A program made the translations under genes and the position numbers. The notes under the pieces were generated by a model. It was given only the letters and a program-made list of their open reading frames with translations. It was not told where the DNA came from and did no database searches. Shown piece after piece: positions 56,218-64,000 of a DNA stretch of 64,000 nucleotides (positions within the stretch are counted from its first letter, which is position 1; the number at the start of each line of letters is the position of its first letter). Origin of the DNA: Sycobia sp. Sy_11. Lineage: Eukaryota; Arthropoda; Insecta; Hymenoptera; Epichrysomallidae. The stretch is taken from contig JACCIC010000216.1 of assembly GCA_018907035.1 (NCBI GenBank), forward strand, positions 62,001-126,000, in the 5' to 3' direction.

Positions 56218-57379
56218 AGATAATAAGGGGAGATCGCCGACGCTTATGGGCCAGACTGTAGTAAAAATTTTCGACTGAAAACGAGGCCCTCTGGCGGCCA
56301 AAGCGAGGTACTGGCTGTTTCGTGCGATATTCCATATGTTGTTTTTCGAGCTCGTGCGATGGTGCGATCGAGGGGGGAGACGACTGTCTTCGGCGCGTGC
56401 AGAGAAAAAGCTTGTCGAGACAATAGGCTGGCAGCGGGGGGTGCAATAAAAATGAGTAGCTTATACTGACCAAAAAGAAATTTTATTGATACATGTATAA
56501 ATATATATACATAGTCTCGCAGCAGCTAGCAAGCAGCTCGAAGTTTTGAAACCTACGGCAACTTTAACGAAAACTGGCAAAATCAAAGCTGAGAAAATCT
56601 CTTATAGCAAAGAGCTACCAATTTTTTCAAGTAGTCGACGAACGCGATTTTTATTAAAATTTTTATATATACGTTTTTTAGGATTCTGATTATATATATG
56701 GTAGTAAAAATTGGTGATAACTTCAATTTCATAATAAATCACATTAAAACCCAGTCAAATTATTGTTTTTCTAACTTATCTCGTAAAATACAAAAAATTC
56801 CATTAAATGATTTAACTAAAAGTTCAAAATCTCATCAAAATACATATTTTTTAATCTATATAGTTTTTCTTTAAACGTGTTTTTATTAACCACAATGTAC
56901 TTCACCGCAATATTGTCATGACTATTCTATATCATCCGTTAGTTTGAATATATTTTTTTGGAAACTCTTGGTACAGAATTTTAAAGTATAAATCAGTATT
57001 TTAAATGTATAAATTACTTATTTTTAATAAATGGTTAATTAATGGTATACGAATCAACCCTTTATTTAAATCTATAAAATTTTTTTTCAGTATAGACTCA
57101 TTTCTATGACTATTATTTCTAAGTTGCAACAAAATATATGTACGCTTTAAAAAAATCAACATAACATTGAGACAATATTCATAGCCATTGTCAGCAATTT
57201 ATTTATGTTTACGAATGCAATAGATCTCGAAAAAGCTGCTAATTATAGACTGTAAACTTTTCCAAAAATTATTTGATTGCTTTTTTTTTATATTTTTGGA
57301 GTATCATATCAGAATCCTATATAATCATATTTGACACATAACTACCCTGTATGGAGAAGATAGAGAAAGAGAGAGAGAG

Positions 57380-57415
<36 letters not shown>

Positions 57416-60400
57416 GGAATGTGAGAGCGAGAGGGGGAGGGGAGAAAAGAAAAATCCGAGGGGATTAACATGGCTTACTCGATGTTGGTGGGTGCTGCCA
57501 TATCATGTACCTGTATGTACCCGCCAGTTTGCTCTATACTGTTTCGTTTCTTTCTCTCACCTGCTCTCACTGTTTATTACCTGTCCATCTGCACGCACGT
57601 TGTACGAGGCCTAGAAAGCAGTTTACCGATATACATGCAACAAATGTTGCCATCATTTTTTTTTTTTTTTTTTTGTTAAGTTGGCAGTAAAAAATATCCT
57701 ATCATTTAATCCTGACCGTATAGAATACGAATTCAAAATTTGAACGCGATCGAAATATTAACTTACATTCAGGAAAAACATGATTTTCTGAAACCAAGCG
57801 AATAGATTTTCTTAAGAACAAAAATTCAGTCAAGTACATATTTATTTAATGCCAATGTTCTAATTACTTAAATTTAGCTCATTGTAATCTAAAAATAAGT
57901 ATTTTCCTTTTCTAGAAAACGTTTCTTTCAAACAAGCTGATCAAAATTAAAATGGAAAACCTGAATTTCTTAAATTTAGTAATCATATACCTGAACACAA
58001 TACTTTTGATTCTCTAAAAAAGGCTTTACAGAATCAAACTAATATTTTCTAGAAATTAGTATTTAATTGTTTTTATACAGTATATATAGAACAGAGTTAC
58101 GCAATACATATATAAATAAATATGTTCTTAATCTAAGCAAACAAAATTTTGAATCAGAAGGTTATATTAAAACAAAAAAGTAATGCATTGACTTCAGAAA
58201 ATCTAATAGCTAGAATTGCAAATAATCTAAATACTTAAATTATAGATTGATCAAATTTGTGGTCAAAGATTTTTTTGATACTATCAAAAGAGCAATATTA
58301 TCGAATTAATTAAATAAAAATTTTCTTACTTTAAGAAATAGATTTTTCGAGATAATTCATTGAAATTATATACTGCTAAAATTTTAATATAAAGTACATA
58401 TTACTTGATTCAAGAAATTTATGCGATTTTCTGTATTAAGTAAATACTTTCTTCAACCAAGTAATCGCATAAACTTTAACCAAGTAAGTAGTTACTAAAA
58501 TAAAGCTTATATTTTCTCAACAGCAGAACACGTTAATTGGAAATTAAATGAATATTTTCTTATCTAAAGAAAATATTATCTGGAACCAATGATTTCAAAT
58601 TTGAAATCAGGAAAATAAATTCTTAGATTAATTAAATATCTTCTAGATTTTTGTCAAGATTTTCTAGAAAATGGGTGAAAATATTTTCTTGAAACAATAA
58701 CTGAAAATTTTAAATAAAAAAATTTAGATATTTGATTCAAGCCGACAAAATTAAGTGAATATATACTTGGATTAAGATTTTCAATACTTCACTCGAGAAA
58801 TTTAATTTAAAATGAAGAACTCGATTCTTATCTTTAAAAAAATAATTGCTTGAAATACGTTTTTATTTTCAAAAACATGAAAATTCAAGTATGTTAAATG
58901 TTTAAAAGTAGTTCATTGATTCAAAGCATTATTTTCTTGACTTTAAAAATCAAAAATTTAAACTAAGCGAATAATTTCTTATATTCTTTTACAATTTATA
59001 CGTTAATTTACTTTTATTACATTTATTTCAAAACTTCGACCTAACCGTAATTCTATCCGCAGACCTTTGGATTCACAAGGTAACATCTTATTAATTACCC
59101 TATCCCAGTACACTGTGGGCAATTATAAAAATTTTATATATCAATTTTCGATCTCTTATAGTTATACATTATGAAATTTATTTATGGATTGCAATGAATA
59201 GTATATGCATTTATACATAATACTTATATTATAACAATTTATATAATGTTTTGGTTTTAATTCTTGATTTCCCACATCTAGATAATATTTTCTGAAATGT
59301 ATTTTTCTTAGGTATATGAAACTGAAAAATAATTCTTTTTTGTATTACTCTATAGCACTGAAAAAATATTTGCTAAGATCAAATGTGGACCGATCACGAG
59401 CAATGCAACAATAAGACTAAAACAAAAGGTCGCTTGTGAAGTGTTCAGTAACGTATAGCTTCCTTAAAAACTTTGAAATATTTCTTAAAAATAAACCATG
59501 ATTTTAAAACTTCTTGATATTATATATATTATATTATATTAAACAAATCTAGATAATCTAGATAATCTTTTCTTAAATGTAATTTTCTAAGCTATATGAA
59601 GCTGAAAAATAATTATTTTTTGTATTATTCTATGTCACTGAAAAAATATCTGCCAATATTAAGTAAATATGTATGCGCCTTATAGCGCATAAAGAATTAT
59701 TTCTTAAATTAAAATTAAAACAAATATTTTCTTAGACTGCGAAAGAAGTTGCTTAAAATAGGAAAACCAGAATCTAAAAAATTCCTTCATCAAGAACTTA
59801 TTCGCTTGAATTAAAACGATATAAACTAGATATTTTAGAACATCCGTTCAACTAAACCGAATGAGTTATGGATTTCTCGAGATTAGCTAAAAAGTAAGAA
59901 ATTACTTACTTAGATTACCTCATATTTTTTCTTATTACTGAATTTCACGCAAAAATTATTTTCTTAAATCTAAAGATTATTTGTCACCCTAAAAAATAAA
60001 TTTCCTATTTTTTAGCTCATATAGTAAAATATCAATCTTAAATCATTTTAATTCAAGCAAACAAGTTTTTGATGAAAGAGCTTTTTAAATGCTGGTTTTC
60101 TTATTTGAAGCAACTTCTTTCACAATCTAAAAAGTATTTATTTAATATACAGTCACAAGAAATTTGTTGACTACATTTTAATCAATATTTATTAATATTT
60201 ATGTAGTATTTTTTTTAGTTCAACGATTATTTGGATAAATAACTACTTTCAAGATCTTAATTTCTTACCTTGAGATATTGGTTTCATAAATTAAGAAAAT
60301 AATAACCTTGCTTTTATTACTGTAAAAAACAAATTTACCACTCTTCACTTTATAATGAAAAATATTAAATAAAATATAAATGATCAATATAAATATAAAA

Positions 60401-61745
60401 TACCACTTACATCTAAATTTAAGAATATATTTATTTAATATTCGGACCCAGAGAATTTTAATTATCATTTAATCAATATTTACTAATTATATCTAATATT
60501 TTTAGATTGCAAGAAACTGATTGCTTATTAGTTAACTTCTCTCAAGAACTCAATTCCTTGTATCAATACATTGATTTTAAAATTTCACAATATAATAAAC
60601 TTGAGTTGTACATTATGGTACACAAATGGGTAATATTGAGAACTGGGTTCTCCTGTAAGTTTGAATTGAAGCGAATAAGTTCTTCAATAAGGAATTTCTT
60701 TTATAATTTCTTTTAATATCTTCTAATCATGTATATAGTATGTGTAAGTATAATTGCTTTAATGTGTAAAGCATAATTAATTTCTAAATATACATGTTAT
60801 ATTTTAAGAAATTTTTTTAACTTAATTTTTTTAATTCAGAAATATTGACTTGACATTAGAACCATTTTATTCTGTAATATAAATACAAAAATTAATTATT
60901 TATCGATTTCGTATATGTATTATGATTCAATTTAAGAAAATATTATCTGGATGTGGAAAATCACGTTTTCAAATGAAAACGTTATATAAATTGTTATAAT
61001 GTAAGTATAAATTATATATAAATGCATATACTATTCATTGGAATCCATAAATTAATTTCATAATGTATAACTATGAGAGATCTAAAATTGATATATAAGA
61101 TTTTTATAATTGTCCACAGCGTACTGCGATAGCGTAATTAATAAGGTGTTAGCTTACGAATACAAAGGTCTGTGGATAAAATTCCGGTTAGGTCAAAGTT
61201 CTTTTAAGCGAAAGAAATTATTCGCTTAGTTTCAACTTTTGATTTTTAAAGTCAAGAAAATAATGCTTTGAATCAAGAAACTATGTAATTCTTTTAAACA
61301 TTTAGAATACTTGAATTTTCATGTTTCTAAAAAATAAAAACGTATTTCAAGTAATTTTTGTTTTAAAGATAGGAATCGAATTCTTCATTTTAAATTCAAT
61401 TTCTCGAGTGAAGTATTGAAATTCTTAATCCAAGTACATATTCACTTAATTTTGTCGGCTTGAATCCAATGACTAAATTTGTTTACTCAAAATCTTCAGT
61501 TATTGGTTCAAGAAAAGAGTTTCTTTAGATAATAAAATACTTATTTAATTTCCAATTTCAGCCACCCATTTTCTAGAAAATCTTAAAAATCTAATCGAAG
61601 AATTTATTTCCTGATATGAAATTTGAATCTATTGGTTTGAGGATCTATTTTCTCAAAATAAAAAAATATTCATTTAATTCCCAATATTTGTGTTCTGCTG
61701 TTGAGAAAAAATAAGCTTGATATTAGAAATGATTTTTTTCAGTAG
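56218..61745. repeat. Giant palindrome, right arm
   Basis: Mirror of the left arm without the LINE nest and without the solo LTR, so it preserves both empty sites. It contains ~525 bp (about 56,985-57,510, with a (GA)n at 57,364-57,412) and ~400 bp (about 58,150-58,545) missing on the left. The sub-arm 58,545-59,290 is itself inverted at 60,950-61,745. Short TTTTCTAGAAAA palindromes and many TTCTTGA(A)TTAAG-like motifs occur. No coding frame is credible. Confidence 0.85.
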
Positions 61746-62631
61746 ATATATACAAGAAATATATTCATTTTTTTAAAAAACCATTTACTCAAAAGAATGA
61801 ATTAGTTTTCTCAAATGGTGGATTAGATATATTTGATTATTCCCTGCCAGTTGTAAAATCTAATAAATATTTATTTAATTTTATTAAACGAAACACAAAG
61901 ATTTAAATATTAAAAGTAATAAATAAATAGTAAAAACTACAAATAATATATATATAAATCAAAAAAATATTTTCTTTTTTTGAAAAAATTATTTGCTTAT
62001 AACATATAAATAGTTTTATTAAAACATTCATTCCTTTAAATTTAATATTTAAATCTCTGTGCTTCGTTTAATAAAATCGAAAAAATTTTTATTAATTTTT
62101 AACAACTTGTTGGGTCTAATCAAATAAATATATTGCACCTTTTGATAAAGCTATTTAATTGTTCATATTGAATAGCTTTCCCAAAAATTGATTATATTTG
62201 TTAAATTTGAGTGTATACATATATAGTTTCTCAAATATTTATTTATTTAACTTTATGTTTTCTGTATATGTAGTTCCGTTTAGTAAAATTCAAGAAATAT
62301 TTATTACTTTTCAATAATTTATTTAGTGTAATGTAATAAATATATGTTCGCTATTCAAATAAACTTAATTGTTTGTTTCAAATATGTGGTTTACTGTAAA
62401 TTACAAAATATTCATTCGTGTTAAATATGTATGCTTCTGTTTTAAACATAAATTTAAATAAATATTTGTTGTATTCTAATAACTATTGAATTAATTTTAA
62501 TGAATGCATGATATAATGTAAGTAGCAATGAAATAAAATTTATTATATAAAAATTTAATAAATTTTATTATATAAATAATTTACAGGAAGTATAATTTTT
62601 TATATCAAATTAGTGTTATTAATAAGATTAT
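61746..62631. other. AT-rich DNA without genes
   Basis: Very AT-rich with recurring AATATTTATTTAATTT-like words similar to those in the palindrome arms; possibly an older related element. No ORF or terminus seen. Confidence 0.45.
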
Positions 62632-62887
62632 AGGGTGTATCACAGGGGACGCTACATTCCCGTATGTACACACCTATATTTTAGGGCAATGGCCGTGGTG
62701 CGTTTCGTCCCGGGATTACCAACTGGATTCATCAGTAAGGCATTGTCGGTAACCCCTGCCTTAGACACGGTCATATGGACCGGGTCAAGGGCTTATATAT
62801 TAACCAGAGTCCTGTGTGATCGCTCACGGGTTAACTAAGGTTGCCAAGCTGCCCTCTGTTGGCAGACTTGGCATGTGGGTACCCCAC
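62632..62887 (+). mobile_element. Jockey-like LINE 3' UTR fragment
   Basis: Plus-strand copy of the 3' UTR block at 42,205-42,475 (about 90% identical by eye). It keeps the GCCAAG...CTTGGC hairpin unchanged (62,848-62,877), while the 12-bp stem has two G-to-A changes. Both flanks differ from the LINE, so it is an isolated fragment. Confidence 0.7.
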
Positions 62888-62989
62888 AAAATCTACGCAG
62901 TCTTATTATCAAGTTTTAAACTCAAAATTTTAAGAAAATACGTGTATATATATATATATACCTATTTTCTTAAAAATTTGGCAGCGGGG

Positions 62990-63205
62990 TGTAGCAAATG
63001 GGATTCACTGGTGGACGAAGAAATTCTTTAAGTGCGTATACCCAGGTATACCTTTTCGTAGCCTCGATCATCGCCACGCAGCGAATTTAAAATTTTAAGA
63101 AAATACATGTGTATATAAATACATACATACACACTTACACACGTAGACAAGAAAATCTATACGCACTTTAAGAATTTCGACACCAGTTAATCCCTTTTAT
63201 TGCAT
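62990..63205. repeat. Small fold-back with ~40-bp arms
   Basis: The arm starting GGGATTCACTGGTGGACG (62,999-63,039) is inverted at about 63,160-63,197, enclosing ~120 bp. Direct repeats of AAATTTTAAGAAAATAC (about 62,925 and 63,090) flank and penetrate it. Confidence 0.5.
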
Positions 63206-63224
63206 CTATTATTTTGGCGTATCC

Positions 63225-63385
63225 CCTACTGAATGCGGTCTCTCCCTCGATCGCACCAACTCGAAAACCAACATCTGGAATATCGCATGAACGGAGTACC
63301 GACGTTCACCGCCGCAGCGCTGAGTGTCAAAATTTTGCAATGTCTAACATGGGTATCGGCGATCTCCCCTTATTATCTCTGCTTT
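63225..63385 (+). repeat. Third diverged copy of the palindrome core
   Basis: Shares GATCGCACCA, CTCGAAAACCAACATCTG, GGAGTACC and CGGCGATCTCCCCTTATTAT with both palindrome arms (left 41,885-41,950 and the complement of 56,216-56,380). The middle is rearranged. So the arm-core sequence is a dispersed repeat, not unique to the palindrome. Confidence 0.6.
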
Positions 63386-63515
63386 GGTGCTAATGTAAAT
63401 GTTCATGATTATGGTAACATAATACAACCACTAATTGCACGCGTGCAATACTGTGATTCATTTCTGTGCATTCACGCGTATATATATTTAAATGTCATAT
63501 TTGCATTTTTTTTAA

Positions 63516-63970
63516 ATTATAAATATTCCATGAAATAAACAATTTGCTTTTATTAAAAACTTAATATAAACATATGATACATTAAATACACAATTTAAAC
63601 ATAGATTAGAAGGTCTATAATAATTTTTATCTTCAGCATAGCTTTGGAAACTTTTTGATCCTTCTGATAAATAGAATGAAGATTTATCATCACCTTCAGA
63701 TACAACTCACTTCTATAAAAAATATATGTTCATTGTTTCTTATAAATTCATGTAGTAAAATTACATTTGTCAAATAATATATACCTCAGTAACTTCTGTA
63801 ATATCATTTGTACACACGGAACTTAAGTTTTTACCATTGTTATAATTCATCTGCATTGGTACAATTTCCAGAGATTTCACTTCAACTCCAATATTTTTAT
63901 TACGTTTCTCTTTAGCATTACAACTATGTCTTCTAGCATTTTCAACTTCTAATCTAGCTTCTTTTGATGC
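63516..63970 (-). pseudogene. Two-exon gene fragment, unidentified, at window edge
   Basis: On the minus strand, a 62-codon open exon (63,785-63,970) contains EVENARRHSCNAKEKRN and KSLEIVPMQMNYNNGKN and ends ...DITEVTE at a GTATAT donor. A TTTTTTATAG acceptor leads to a second exon from 63,712 in the same phase: an early TGA (second codon), then VVSEGDDKSSFYLSEGSKSF and QSYAEDKNYYRP. Upstream of 63,970 a different frame continues coding-like (SSEEDYDVKHQK), implying a frameshift. Codon-like composition and phase agreement suggest a real but broken gene. I do not recognise the protein. Confidence 0.4.
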
Positions 63971-64000
63971 TTAACATCATAATCCTCTTCACTTGATGTA

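Overview
The window looks like a repeat-dense, AT-rich heterochromatic stretch of an insect genome. An ant or other hymenopteran is plausible, but the sequence does not fix the order. This rests on the elements present: Ty1/copia elements closest in style to Drosophila copia (with a half-tRNA-iMet primer site), an R1-clade LINE, a Jockey-like LINE, Penelope-like elements (PLEs) with GIY-YIG endonucleases, Helitrons of the type common in arthropods, and abundant (TA)n, (CT)n, (CA)n and (TATC)n microsatellites. There are no prokaryotic signals. I see no intact cellular gene. Two spliced gene fragments are present: the first exons of the proteasome subunit gene PSMD2/Rpn1 at 24.2-24.9 kb, and an unidentified two-exon fragment at the right edge.

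Layout. 1-12.05 kb: a minus-strand cluster of three decayed copia-type copies sharing LTRs, plus a PLE remnant and a Helitron 3' end. 12.4-28.5 kb: a pair of ~3 kb inverted repeats (12.41-15.34 and 25.53-28.50 kb) separated by ~10 kb. The arms carry Helitron-like sequence, 60-bp minisatellites, a fold-back element and a tRNA-like SINE. The spacer holds a complete 1.1 kb non-autonomous Helitron, a quiet AT-rich tract and the PSMD2 fragment. 28.5-35.5 kb: more Helitron/minisatellite copies and a second PLE.

35.5-61.7 kb is a giant near-palindrome whose arms meet within ~110 bp at ~56.16 kb. The left arm is interrupted by a Gypsy-type solo LTR (37,944-39,682) and by a four-level nest: Jockey-like LINE (41,970-56,034) containing a PLE fragment, containing a 1.3 kb solo LTR, containing an almost intact R1-clade LINE (about 45,890-51,264). 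Three of these insertions can be checked against target-site duplications (TSDs) or empty sites inside this window. 61.7-64 kb: AT-rich sequence, a LINE 3' UTR fragment, small fold-backs and the edge gene fragment.

The most unusual signals are RNA-structure-like. The 37.9-39.7 kb LTR contains five tandem hairpins with an invariant apex and arms that differ between copies but still pair. The R1-clade LINE has three 5'-UTR hairpins sharing the loop UAUAAAC on different stems. The Jockey-like LINE has strong hairpins in its 3' UTR.
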